From: Closterium sp. Naga37s-1
Lineage: Eukaryota > Streptophyta > Zygnematophyceae > Desmidiales > Closteriaceae
Direction of reading: 5' to 3'
NCBI GenBank assembly: GCA_947471745.1
Contig: CANJKZ010000464.1
Coordinates: 496,001-560,000 of the forward strand
Length of the DNA: 64,000 nucleotides
Shown: positions 11,440 through 22,380 of the stretch, in pieces
Layout: each line of letters opens with the position of its first letter
Position numbering within the stretch: the stretch's first letter is position 1
Translations under genes and position numbers: made by a program
Notes under the pieces: model-generated
The model's input: only the letters and a program-made list of their open reading frames with translations
Database searches by the model: none
Told to the model about the DNA's origin: nothing

Positions 11440-12240
11440 GGTCAGGAAAGGACGGCGCGCTGCAAGTAGGGCGGCGCGCGGGCAGGGGAGGGCGCGCGGG
11501 CAGGCAAGAGCAGCGCGCAGGCTGTAGAGGGCCGCGTGCGGGCTGCCAAGGCGGACGCGACGGGCAGGGGCAGGGCGGAGCGCGGGCAGCAGGGCGATGC
11601 GCAGGCTGCACAGGGCGGCGCACGGGCAGGCAAGGGCGGCGCGCGGACAGGCAGGGGCGGGGCGGACGGGCGACGCGGCGGACTTTGGCAGCCCGCACGG
11701 GCGACGCGACGGGCAGAGGCAGGGCGGACGGGCGACGCGACGGGCTGGGGCAGCCCGCACGAGCGACGCAACGGGCAGCAGGGGCGCACGGACGGCGCGA
11801 CGCGACTGGCAGCAGGGGCGCGCGACGCGACGGGCAGCAGGGGCGCACGGCGCGACGGGCAGCAGGGGCGCGCGACGCGACGGGCAGCAGGGGCGCGCGA
11901 CGCCACGGGCAGCAGGGGCGCGCGACGCGATGGGCAGCAGGGGCGCGCGACGCGACGGGAAGCAGGGGCGCGCGACGCGACGGGCAAGGCGTGCGCAGGG
12001 CGGCGCGACGCTGGGCAGGGCAGGGCGTGCGCGGGCAGCGCGACGCAGGGCAGGGCGTGCGCTGGGCGGCGCAACGCAGGGCAGGGCAGAGCGCGCGCTA
12101 GGTAGTGCAACGCAGGGCAGGGCAAGGCAGCGCGGCAGCTAGCAGGGCGGCGCGCGGGCAGAGGAGTGCGACTGGTGGGGTAGCGCGACGGACAGGGTAG
12201 GGCGCTACGTGCAGGGTAACGCGCTACGGACAGGGAACTG
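11440..12240. repeat. copia-1 leader: GC-rich minisatellite
   Basis: Between the Gag remnant and the primer site the leader is made of GC-rich tandem units. The clearest is about 25 bp (GCGACGCGACGGGCAGCAGG plus a few bases) at 11755-12000, followed by GGGCAGGGCGTGCGC units. Long open frames on both strands here are a base-composition artefact. Confidence 0.8.
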
Positions 12241-12274
12241 TACGGTGGGCCCTAAAAAATCTGGGACAGGACCT

Positions 12275-12286
12275 GCTCTGAAACCA
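12275..12286 (-). other. copia-1 primer-binding site (tRNA-iMet)
   Basis: Directly next to the 5' LTR the minus strand reads TGGTTTCAGAGC, one base off TGGTATCAGAGC, the plant copia site complementary to the 3' end of initiator tRNA-Met. Confidence 0.8.
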
Positions 12287-12415
12287 TTTCAGAATACTAA
12301 GCGAGAATGAATGAACTAGCAGCAAGATGGGTACAAGTACTAACCCTAATTGGGTTGTACCTCATCTGGGCTACCCCACTACAGCCTACACAACATACAA
12401 CATATAAGTTTGACA
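12287..12415 (-). repeat. copia-1 5' LTR
   Basis: 129 bp, pairs with the LTR at 5240-5368. Terminal mutation TG to TT at its inner edge. Confidence 0.92.
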
Positions 12416-12520
12416 GTGTTTGCTCATGCCTTCGCTCACATTGTTCGTTTCTTGCCCCTTCAATGCAATCCTCGTTCGCTTACTCAATTGCACACGCAAA
12501 ACTTGGCTATCAAAGCCCCT
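12416..12520 (+). repeat. Dispersed repeat, copy b (split by copia-1)
   Basis: After removing copia-1, 5219-5239 joins 12416-12520 and gives the same motif order as copies a and c: TTCACTATA-like, CTCATGCCTTCGCTC, then TCAATTGCAC. The remaining stretch to 12720 has no recognisable gene. Confidence 0.6.
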
Positions 12521-12728
12521 TTCCTTTCACACCGCACATATTTTCCGCTACCAGCACCCTCAAACTTTTGTTTATTTCACTCGAAGGAGCAAACGCACAT
12601 CAAAACGCTAGGAGTCATTGTCCTCGTACTCTTACGTAAGCACGTACAGCCATGACCGCGCCTAGTAGCTAGTAATGCCGATGCCCTTCAGGTTAGGAGA
12701 CCAGATTAGTCTCGCCGAGCTTACGCAG

Positions 12729-12820
12729 GAGCGCATGGACGAATTACATCAGGTGTGCACTGACCAGACGAATTACTCGGTGAGCGCATGGACGAATTAC
12801 AGCAGGTGTCCTCACGACGC
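12729..12820. repeat. 54-bp tandem duplication
   Basis: GAGCGCATGGACGAATTACA recurs 54 bases apart (about 12730 and 12784), each followed by a CAGGTGT-like stretch. Partial duplication next to the end of old copia A. Confidence 0.55.
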
Positions 12821-12834
12821 GCAGTGTGCCCGGT

Positions 12835-14850
12835 GAGTATGATTGGCTGTCGTCCTCCAAGCACAAGCCCAACGTCTGATGTACTCTTCAGATAGCACAC
12901 TACCCTCTTAGCAGCTGACCAGTAGGGAGGTCGGTGTCTCCGAGTCGCAACAAAGCGAGCAAGGATGCTAAGGGAATAGGTGAGGTCTGGAAGAGTGGAA
13001 GTCTTCAGATACATGAGGCACCCCACCAACTCTGCGTACTGACAATAAGGCTCAGCAAGCTCGTCGGGAACAGGAGCCGTTACCCCATGGTCAATGGCAA
13101 GAGGTTTGGCGTGTGACGAAGTGAACTGAAAGCGGAACCTTGTGAGGATCTGCTCCAACATGTGTGACTGAGTTAGTGTGATGGTGTGCGCTGCTCTGTC
13201 CCGGGTGATCTGCAAGCTAGGATAGTGACGCGGCTCACCTACGTCAATGCAGGTGTGTCTCCTCTGCAACTCGACCTTCACTGATTCTACTGCAGCTCTG
13301 TTGGGAGTAAAAAAGAAGAAGTCGTCCACATAGACAAGGATGTAGAACGGCGTCGAATCAGAGTGGATGAAGAGTAGAGGGTCAGCAGAGGACGGAGAGA
13401 AACCAAGAGTAGTAAGAGTAGTACGCAATGTGCTGTGCCACTCACGTGGATCATGTCGCAGACCGTAAATATGACGCCGAAGGTTCCACTGGGTGCCAGG
13501 AGGGAATGACCCGGTGATACCAGGAGGGCGGCGCGACCAGATCCGCTCGTGCAGTCTACCTTGAAGGAAAGGCTCAATCTACAGGTGGGGGAAAAGCTCT
13601 CTTTCCTAAGCGGCGAGCCAGTTTGTCCGCACTGTGGGGAGTTTGAAACTTTGGAGCATTGTCTCTTTACCTGCCCACGCATCCAATTGGTGGTGGTGGC
13701 AGTCAGGCGTGCCATGTGCATGCTAAATCCTTCAAGGCAAGTGGTTGATTTGGGTGGGCTGCTGTTCGGGAAGGCAGCGTCCACCTCAGCAAATCCGAAA
13801 GCATCTCTCGCTGCCATCGTGGTGCACCAGATCTTGGCAGAAAGATGCGAGTGCGTGTTCCGGGGGAGGAGGTTCAGGGCTCGGCGCGTCCTCGGGCGTA
13901 TTGAGGCGGATTTTTGGCTGCATGCAAAGGTGTACACTTGGGCAATGGGGAAAAATCTGGACAAGGTTGGCGGTTTGAAGCGACATGGGAAGGCCTATGC
14001 GCTGGCCGAGCAGGAGGACCGCTTGCTTGGACGCATTCGGTGCTCGGCGGTAAAAGGTTGGAAGTGGACCCACAACTTCGGCACGCTTTGGAACCTTGCG
14101 AGAGGGGCTCTCATCCGCCGTAGAAGCCGCCCATGGGGTCGTTACTCGTCTTTCGGCCTCTCATGCTCAGTTACGACTGACATATGTTTGTTATACACTT
14201 ATATCACCGTTGTATAGTGGACATATTCACATGAAAAAAAAAACCTTGAAGGAAGGCAATGGAGAAGTCCAGTGAGGCTTGTTGTCATGTTGTGCTGCGA
14301 TGTGTAACACTCGAAGAGTGGTCATCTTCGGGGTGGGGAGAAGGTCTGAAATCTACCCCCTCTCGCTGACTAAAGCCGCTCGCCACGCAGTGCACCTTGA
14401 AGACAAGTGGCGATCCAAGTGGTCGCTTCAACTTGAAGATCCACGTGCCATCGACTACGTTCGCCCCAGGAGGATGAAGAGCATCGACGTAAATGCCCGT
14501 GGACCTCCAAGAGCCAAATTTAGGTCCATGGCTGCTATCCACTGAGAGGCCCAGATTCCCGAGGCTGCCTTAGTGTAAGTGCGAGGAGTCAGGATGTCAA
14601 CGGCGTTTGGGTCACCCTCCGGGGCTAGCAGCATATCACAGAGGTGGGGACCAATGGCCTCAAGGAAGACCAGCTCAAACTGCATGTCCTCTAAGACGTC
14701 CAAGCCAAAGGCAGGAGCACCCCCGAGGGACTGAGGGCGGGCAGCCTCAGACACCAGCTGACATGCGTAGTCAAGGCGGTGAGTGGAGGCAAAGTCAGCG
14801 GCAGCAAGACCAGATCCGAGACAGACCGTCGTAGAACAGTAGGGTCAGTT
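12835..14850 (-). pseudogene. Old copia A, 3' part (RT-RNase H), cut by LINEs
   Basis: On the minus strand 14850-14255 matches the end of the copia linker and the start of RT (GDPNAVDILTPRTYTKA, FGSWRSTGIYVDALHPPGAN, ASGFSQREGVDF). It continues at 13556-12835 with RT (FYILVYVDDFFFFTPN, HTITLTQSHMLEQIL, LVGCLMYLKT). It belongs to a family related to, but clearly different from, copia-1 to -3. It has frameshifts throughout and is interrupted by a truncated LINE at 13570-14242 and by the long LINE from about 14850. Its upstream half resumes at about 33940. Confidence 0.85.
13570..14242 (+). mobile_element. 5'-truncated LINE insertion with poly(A) tail
   Basis: About 670 bp ending in a run of A. 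It is flanked by a 12-bp target duplication ACCTTGAAGGAA (13558-13569 and 14243-14254), with the copia RT frame resuming on each side. The insert encodes the C-terminal end of a LINE ORF2: a zinc-binding RVT domain (VCPHCGEFETLEHCLFTCP) followed by about 140 residues to a stop near 14215. Truncation at the 5' end, a tail and a long duplication are the marks of target-primed reverse transcription. Confidence 0.9.
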
Positions 14851-15035
14851 GATGCCTGGAATGACAATGACGCGAGTCCCAAGGCCGCCATGGATACTAT
14901 CCAGGAGTTTAGGAGCATCAATGGTACACAATTTCTTATCAATGTTAGGTTCTAAGCACACCAATGGAATCGTCGTGTCAAGCTTAACAATTAGGCAAAG
15001 AAATTGTACCTACACAGAAGGTATTTCGTCTAATA

Positions 15036-16160
15036 TTGTTTAGTCAAGGTGATTGGGTGTCTAGATCCCATTGGTACACGGAAGCCATTGCTTCTCACGC
15101 TATGTTTCCAATTACTAAGCTTGTTCCTGACAAATATGTCTCCAAAGTTCCCAGGGTTATGGATACACTGAAGCAACTGCTTATTTTCTGGGAGACATCA
15201 CTTACAAAAGAAGTTGCGACCACGACAACCTTTCAGGAATTGCTCCCGATGTACCTGTCAAAGAAACGCTACGGACGCCTGCATGTCACTTTCGTTAATG
15301 CTGCCAACGCCAACTTCGCCTGGTGTCAGACGGCGGAACACAAGTGTCTGGACAAGAATACCATTTCGCTGCACTGGCAGCACTATGAGAATGTTGTTTA
15401 CACAAAGGAGCGTGTTACTAACCCGACTCTTATTAAAGTGCTGTTCACGGGAGTGTCGGCAGACGTCTCGCCTGAGATGATCAGGAAGGCGCTGGTTGAT
15501 GTCGCCTTGGAGAAACGTGGTGCTTTCGCTAAGGGTCTGGACTTCCACCGCGTGCAGAACCCAGTTAACAGAATGAACACGGACAAGATTAAGGGGTTGG
15601 TGACGACTCATGAGGGTGACCTGTACCGCTGGCAACATGTGGTAGAAGTCATTCCCGGAAGACATCTGCTGGTGCACTACCCGGAGCTCACGTGCTCTCT
15701 TTGCAACGGCCAACACGCGTCGAAGAATCACTATGCTTACGTGACGGCTCGCCATGAGAACATCGGCAAGTGGAACCTCACGCTGAAGCGGATTCACGAA
15801 CTCAACGGTATAGATGCAGCTGCTTTCTTCAACTCTGTCATTACTGATTTCCTCACCTTACTGCTTGCTGACAATGAAGCTATGCGTTCGACACACAGCT
15901 GCCTCGCTGAAAGCTTCACGTGCGGTCAAGGACATCCTGCGGGATCCGGCTATTGCGCTTATCTCAACAGGAGGGTCAAAGGAGACTTGGGTGTGTGTGC
16001 AGGCAGCATGCGAGAAAGAACACGGCACGACCTTCGCTCAGGCGACCGCGCACTTGAAGTCCTTCAAGCACTTCTCTGGATGGAACAAGGACGGATCTGC
16101 GACACGCAACAGCAGAGGGGCGACGAACCTATTAGCGATCAAGAAGGAGTTTGGCGGTTA
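15036..16160 (+). pseudogene. LINE ORF1 (nucleic-acid-binding protein), frameshifted
   Basis: An open stretch from 15036 runs about 285 residues with an RNA-binding-like middle (YGRLHVTFVNAANANF) and a zinc-knuckle-like CSLCNGQHASKNH (CX2CX3HX4H; the last Cys of the usual CCHC is His). Near 15890 the frame shifts, and the C-terminal part continues in another frame to IKKEFGG and a stop at about 16161. It would be the RNP-forming ORF1 protein of an L1-type element. Upstream extent is uncertain. Confidence 0.7.
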
Positions 16161-16245
16161 ACTGTTCCAGCAGGGAGAAGGGATATATGCATCAGCGGTA
16201 GTGGTAGTGGGGTGGCTGGAACCAATGGCTCACCTGCACTGGTAG

Positions 16246-17284
16246 TTGCGTGTATCATTACAGACCATGGATGCGAAGGGGCTTCTCAGCTGTTTATTAA
16301 TGGATAAGGCACACAACGTCACTTTCTGCAAGTTTAACATCAACAAACTCGGCAGCCTGGAAACACAAACGAAATGCAGAGAGTGGATGAGGAAGGAAAC
16401 ATATGTGGCAATAATAATAAACACTAGGATCCATGCAGATCACAACTTCTGGACTCAAATAAACCCAAGTGCGCTAGCAGCAATCGGACCAGGGCCAAAT
16501 CAGTCGGCAGGCTGTAGTGAGCTTTGTACCTGGCCTGGTGTTTGAAGACAGCTTCACCCATGACTCGGGAAGGCTCCTAGCGCGGTGGCCTGCTGGGGGA
16601 GACTGGAGATATTGCTGGTGGCAGTATACCTTCCGGCGCTGGCGGTCAATAGAAGCAGCTTCTATAGGGACACTACCGGCGCTCCCAAATGTCCTGGTGA
16701 TGGGAGATCTGAACGTGGTCGAAGACCCGGTTTTAGACCGCACCTCTCACTCGGGTTCAGCGGCGGAGAACCAACGGCTGCTGAGTTGCTGGGCGAGCAC
16801 AGACCTGAAAGACGCCGTCCGATACATGCACCCGGACTAGCGTGAATACACACTTTTTGCAAGATCGACAAGGTCCAGCTCAAGAATCGAGAGCGCTGCT
16901 ATCGCAACCTCTGCTGTGCAAGCTGGTGGATGCAAAACATGTGGCAATCACAAACCAGATGACCGATCACTGGAATGCGGTAGGGGTTGTGCTGGAATCT
17001 GCAGAGGCATTCAAAAACGGTTCGGGCATCTGGAGGTTACAAGCGGTGCAAGCAAAAAAGAAGGGGGTCAGGAAAAATGGGAGGAGAATCCTCGAAGGGT
17101 CAGCGGTGACAGTCGACAAGATGCTGGCGAGCCTGTCCACCTGCCTGAAAGCTTACTCGAGGGAGGAAAGGAAATGGGTGGAGGCAACCAGAGCTCATCT
17201 TACCAGGGAAGTGGAGTGTTTCAGGCTCCGGGTGTCACGGTACCCTCACTGCCAAAGAACGGAGAGAATCCTTCTTTAGAAAGA
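16246..17284 (+). pseudogene. LINE ORF2, endonuclease part, broken
   Basis: Pieces of an apurinic-type endonuclease in shifted frames: VTFCKFNINK ... REWMRKETYVAII, then VAVYLPAL, then VLVMGDLNVVEDPVLDRTSHS (the GDLN motif of the EEP family). A linker to RT follows (HWNAVGVVLESAEAFKNGSG) up to 17284, and a short stretch up to WSEEEVRK at 17600-17625. At least three frameshifts. The first catalytic Asn and the Glu of the ETR motif look substituted (NINK, NTR). Confidence 0.75.
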
Positions 17285-17625
17285 TGAACTGCTGGAAGCT
17301 TACGAAAAAAAGTCACAAGGAAAAGCTGCAGGCATGGGCTGGCATCAAATCAGAGCTTGACGAAGAGGTGGCGTCGGGTACTCTGTCGGGAAGATTAAAA
17401 CGCGGAAGGCAAAAACAGCAATCCGGGAAGTTTCGAGGCATGTGTTTACCTTCTCGGGCATGAGGGAGGTCCTCCACTGCGGCAACAGACTTCTTTCGGG
17501 ATGCCTTCGGATGTGCATAGGCGGAGGTGGTGACCGAGGAGGAGGAACACCCCCTGCAAAGGCAGCTGGGGGAAGACAACCGGAAGATGTTGAGTGCGCC
17601 ATGGTCAGAGGAGGAGGTGCGGAAA

Positions 17626-17995
17626 TATGAGGATCTAGGATCGAGCTCAGAAAAGAGAATGTGAATTGAATGAATCACCTGGGTACAACACGAGGCTATA
17701 TATAGACTCGACACAAGACCCAGTAACCAGGTGTTACGCGAAGGTTCTGAGGGTCGCGAAGCGTCCCGAACAGACCCTTCCCGAAATCGGTAGAAGGCAA
17801 TTCGGTGGCAACCAAAAAGCCCAGAATTCGCTGCACGCAACCTAGCTCGGTGCTATAACTATAATAAAATATAGAAGAGCACCTAGCCTAGGAAATCAAG
17901 TATTTCATGCATGCATAAAATAAACCTATGCTAGAAATAGCATAATAAAGTCTAGGCAAGCAAGCATAGCTGGCATTAGCCGTCGTACTCTCACA
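17626..17995 (-). repeat. Chromovirus 3' LTR
   Basis: 370 bp. Adjacent internal GGGGGGGACG on the minus strand (17996-18005) is the polypurine tract. Confidence 0.92.
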
Positions 17996-18005
17996 CGTCC
18001 CCCCC

Positions 18006-21000
18006 TCAAAGCTGGGTGGCGTGAGATACACCCTGCTTGACAAGATAGTCCTGGAGAGCACGGCGTGCGTTGCCCATATCAGCTTCTGCAACCCAACTGT
18101 CCTCAGTGGGGTCGTATCCCTTCCAGCGTATCAGGAACTCGAGGGTCTTGCCGCCGCGGCGCCGATGAGTGAGAAAGCGCTCCACTTCGTACTCGGGTTC
18201 ATCCTGTATGAGAACAGGTGGGGGTGGCGGTAGCTGCCGTCCCTGGAACTGTTGGTTGGGGTCCTTGTAGGGCTTCAGTAGCTGAACATGGAAAGCATTG
18301 TGAAGCTTCCATGTATTTGGTAAGCGCAAGCGGAATGTAACTGGTGTCACCTGTGCCTCAACGAGAAAAGGACCACAGAAGCAAGGCCGGAGCTTGGATG
18401 GGAGGTGAGACAGGTTCAAGTTGCGTGTGTCGAGAAGCACCTGATCTCCGACTGCTACTGAGTGATCTCGTCGCTGACTATCGGCATACTGCTTCTGGGA
18501 GGTCTGCATCGTGATGAGACGTCGCTGGGTCTTCTCCCATAGCTGCTGCATAGTGGTGACGAAGTCATGTGCGGCTTGGACGTGTGCTGGTGTAGTTGGC
18601 TGCTGTGGTGTGAGTGGTTCCCGTCCGTAACACAGGAAGAAAGGAGTTTTCCCTGTGGCCGCATGTGACGCGTTGTTGTAAGCGAACTCTAGGGTCGGTA
18701 ATTGTGTGTCCCAGTGGCTGACGTCGTCTTTGCAAGCAGTGCGCTGTAACTATTCAACCACTTGATTGAGTCGCTCTGTCTTTTCGTCAGTCTGGGGGTG
18801 GTATGCTGAAGACAGTGCAAGCTTTGTCCCCGACAGTCCCATGAGCTCCTTCCAGAACTTACTGGTGAATTTTGGGTCTCTGTCTGAGTTGAGTGTAGCA
18901 GGGATGCCGTGGATGGTGATGATGCGGTCGAAGAAGAGGCGAGCAGTTGCTTCAGCTGTAGCTCTGGCGTTGGTCGGGATGAAGTGACCCATTTTGGAGA
19001 ACTTATCGATCACTACGAGGATGGAATCATGTCCCCGTGAGGTTGAAGGAAGTCCTGTGATGAAGTCGAGGCTAACGACCTGCCATGGCTGCTTTGGTAC
19101 GGGTAGAGGCTGAAGTAACCCTGCTATTTTCTGCTTGCTACTCTTCATCCGCTGGCACGTGTCGCATGAGGTGACGAAATGCTGCACGTCTGCTGCCATC
19201 CCGGGCCAGTAGTAATACTTCGCTATCCCTGCTAATGTTTTGTTGCTCCCGAAATGTCTCGCGTATGGTACGTCGTGAAACTCCTCCAATAGGATTTGCC
19301 GTAGCGGGGCGTAATTTGGTACCCAAATCTTTCCTGAACCCTTCCTTACCGCTCAGTCTTTCTCCCACTGTAACAGCTTCTTGGTCTGTGCTGTAGCGAT
19401 CTCTGCGTCCACGGAGTACCCATGTTGGAATAGACCCTTGAGCAGAGGGTTCATCCCGTCGAGCTGGATGCCTGCTACATGTCCGGGGCGGCTCAACGCG
19501 TCTGCCTTGTACAGCCCGGGCTTGTAGACGATGTCATAGTGGAAGTGAGTTTCCAGGAAGTCCACCCACCGCACCTGTCATCGTGAGAGCGTTGGCTGCG
19601 ACTTCAGGTATTTGAGGCTGCAGTGGTCAGTGTAAACTGTGGTCTTGGCTCCCTCTAGGTAACACCTCCACGCCTTGAAGGCTACGACTATGGCTAAGGC
19701 TTCCTTGTCGTGTATGGGGTAGTTCAGCTCTGCTCCGTGTAGTTTTTTACTGAGGTAGGCGATAGGCTGTAAACCGTTCCCGTGATCTTGCATCAGTACT
19801 GCTCCGACTGCTTGGTCACTAGCGTCTGCTTCTACTACGTAGTCCTTGTCTGGGTCCGGTAGGATAAGTACTGGCGCTGTAGTCAGTGCTGTCTGTAGCT
19901 GTTCCATGGCGTGCTGATGGGGAGTATCCCATTTGAAGGGCGTATCCTTTTTCAGTAGGTCGGTCAGTGGCGCTGCTATCTTAGCGTACTGTGGCACAAA
20001 CCTGTTGTAGTAGTTGGCGAAGCCTAGGAACTGCTGCAACTCTCTCACGTTCTCCGGTACTTTCCACTTCTTGACGGCTTCGATCTTCCGCGGGTCCACG
20101 TGTACGCCCTCGGCACTCACCATGTGCCCGAGAAACTGCTCCTTCTTCAAAGCGAAGTCGCTCTTCGACAGCTTCACGTAGAACTTGTTTTTTGGCAGGA
20201 TCTCGAACACCTTCCGCAGATGCTCCACGTGCTCCTTCATGTTCTTGGAGTAGATGAGAATGTCGTCCAGGTACACCACCACGCATTCGTCCAGCAGGGG
20301 TCGAAGGATATGATTCATCTCCGCCTGAAATGTTGCTGGTGCGTTGCAGAGTCTGAACGGCATCACCAAGTATTCGTAGGAGTCGTATCTCGTACGGAAT
20401 GCCGTCTTGTGGACCGAGCTGTCCGCCATCTTGATCTGCCAGTAACCCGACCGTAGGTCCAGCTTCGAGAATACTGTTGCTCCACGCAGTTGATCCAGTA
20501 GGTCGTCTATGCTTGGTATGGGATATTTGTTTTTTACTGTCTGTTTGTACAGTGCGCGGTAGTCGATGCATATCCGCAAACTGCCGTCTGGTTATGGAGT
20601 GAAGAAAACTGGTGCACCGTAGGGAAAGGTGGATGGGCGGATCAGTTGTCTGTCCAGTAGATACTCTATCTGTTTCTTTATGTCTGTCATATCGGTCGGA
20701 CTCAGACGGTATGGTGCACGTGAGACGGGTTTCGCACCTGGTTCCTCCACGATCTCGTGCTCGTGGGTGCGTGCTGGAGGTACGCCTGCAGGTAGGTCGT
20801 CGGGCATTATATCCTTGTACTGCTCCAAGGCCTCCTTCACTGCTGCAGGTAGCTCTGCGTTCCACTTCTCCTCCTCTGCTGCTGCCATAACCAATGCTAG
20901 GTATCCCGTGTTACTCTCGTTCACCGTCTGTTCAAACCGTGCCAGTGTCGTTTCAGGAACGTCCCCTGTATCCGTCCAGCTTCGTAGTGCTATCCGCTTC

Positions 21001-21660
21001 CCGTTGTTGTAGATGCACACCTTCCTGTTGACCCAATCGATCTCGGGTTTGAACCGCTTCAAGAAATCTCGTCCCAAGATGAAATCTAAAACCTTGATGT
21101 TCGTGATCGGCAACGTCGGCTTCCATCTCAACGCCCCTTTGTGCAGCTGCAATGATGCTTCGCCGTGGATGGGAAGTTTCGTACCGTCCACCATTGTTGC
21201 TGAGAACTTGGTCTCCTCGGAAGGTTCCCCAATTTTCTCCAACGTCCCGCGGTCACACATCGAGTGAGATGCACCGCTGTCCACCAGTGCCTGGAGGCGT
21301 CGTCCTTTGCATAACACCTCGAGGAGTAGTGGTTCCTGCTGCGCTGAGTAGCCAAAGAGGGTCTCATTGATAGGATCATAGGGTACATCAAAGTGAATAC
21401 CATCCCTATTTCCTATACCTGACTCAGCACTTTTCTCTTCCAACTTCAACTGGAGGGTAGGTGGATTTTCCCGAGGCTTGTACAACTTCTCATGAGCCTG
21501 GAATTTTCCTCTAAGCCTTTGCAGCTGTGTAGGCTTCACCGGTGGGCAACGGGGAGCCTTAACACTGGGCTGCGGGGAGAGAATATTAACTCCACGGAAC
21601 GTACGACCCTTCTCTACGCTCCGTAGTACTTTGCCCAACTTCTCAGGTACCAGAATAATG
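18006..21660 (-). pseudogene. Chromovirus pol: PR-RT-RH-IN-chromodomain
   Basis: Minus-strand blocks. 21638-20592: retropepsin (ALVDSGASHSMC, FILGRDFLKRF) and the start of RT (PYRLSPTDMTDIKKQI). 20579-19578: RT with [11 protein letters not shown] and [15 protein letters not shown], then RNase H ([17 protein letters not shown]). 19574-18750: end of RNase H, then integrase zinc domain (HFGSNKTLAGIAKYYYWPGM...CDTCQRMK), core VVSLDFITGLP, LNSDRDPKFTS, SAYHPQTDEKTER. 18551-18006: GPFLVEA-type linker and a chromodomain (EYEVERFLTHRRRGGKTLEF, IRWKGYDPTEDSW). Stops at about 20590, 19577, 19350 and 18750 break the frame, so it is inactive, though most breaks are single point changes. LPFGLCNAP has become MPFRLCNAP. 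Confidence 0.92.
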
Positions 21661-21885
21661 TCTAAAGGCTTTTTCTTGGCCTCTAAATCTCCCCCGAATG
21701 TCTCAAAGGCTTGAAAACCATGATAAGCAATATTCTTCGTTAGAGTATCTTTATAGGATACTTTTAACGAATTCTTACTTTCGTGGGTGTTTGGTTGGGG
21801 TTTCCCGGTCGATGCAGAGTCTTTTTTGGCGGAGCCTCCATTCGCCTCGGCGATTTCCCCTGATGCCGGCCGGTCGTGACGTTTT

Positions 21886-22012
21886 TGTCAGAATGAACAA
21901 GAGTGAGTAAACTAGGAAAGGGGTGGGTACAAGTAGGAAAACCTAAAAATGTTGTACCCTATAGGAACTACCCCACTACAGCCTAAACAGACTATAGCAT
22001 ATATGTTTGACA
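21886..22012 (-). repeat. copia-2 3' LTR
   Basis: 127 bp, contains the GGGTACAA...TTGTACCC hairpin. Polypurine tract (minus GGGGGTG) follows at 22013-22021. Confidence 0.93.
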
Positions 22013-22380
22013 CACCCCCATAGGCAAAGTGGGGGAGAGCAAGGGGTCAGAAGACCAGTCAAGAAAAGCAAAGCAAGCCCAGGGTGGATCACAACGTCAC
22101 AACGCATTCTGAGCACAAGCAGATGGCCACAAGGCCAGTTCACATGCAGAGTTATACAACAATGATCAAAACCTAGCAAGTGAAAGCATGCAGGTATAGA
22201 TATATAGATCACAGTACAAGCAAAGTCAAGAAGTGAGCAAGTGAGGCAAGGTAGGCACAAGGCCTAGAACAGTACAGAAACGCTGATGATCACAAGGCGG
22301 AAGTGAAAGGTGAAGATATCAGCAGTGTTGGCCCGAGAGGCCACGTAAGCAAGACGAAGCTGACCACGCTGCTGCAACTC

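Larger units (their letters stand above)
5240..12415 (-). mobile_element. copia-1: Ty1/copia LTR retrotransposon, defective
   Basis: Bounded by two 129-bp LTRs (5240-5368 and 12287-12415, six differences, about 95% identical) with TGTCA...TGACA ends and a 5-bp target duplication GTGTT. The right LTR's terminal TGTCA has become TTTCA on the plus strand. Order on the minus strand is protease, integrase, linker, reverse transcriptase, RNase H, the copia order. The N-terminal Gag is missing, so the element is non-autonomous. It was hit by a hAT-like MITE at 6078-6963. Confidence 0.93.
14860..17625 (+). mobile_element. L1-like LINE, 5' part
   Basis: Start of a long LINE, plus strand, inserted in old copia A. 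It holds ORF1 and the endonuclease half of ORF2, then is cut by the chromovirus. The reading frame crosses the cut: SEEEVRK before 17625 joins AVRELAPGKSPG after 31075. The exact 5' end and target duplication of this LINE were not found. Confidence 0.85.

Noticed and set aside
11367-12142. Overlapping open frames of 170-245 codons on both strands
   Set aside because: Same cause in the copia-1 leader; GC so high that stops are rare in every frame.
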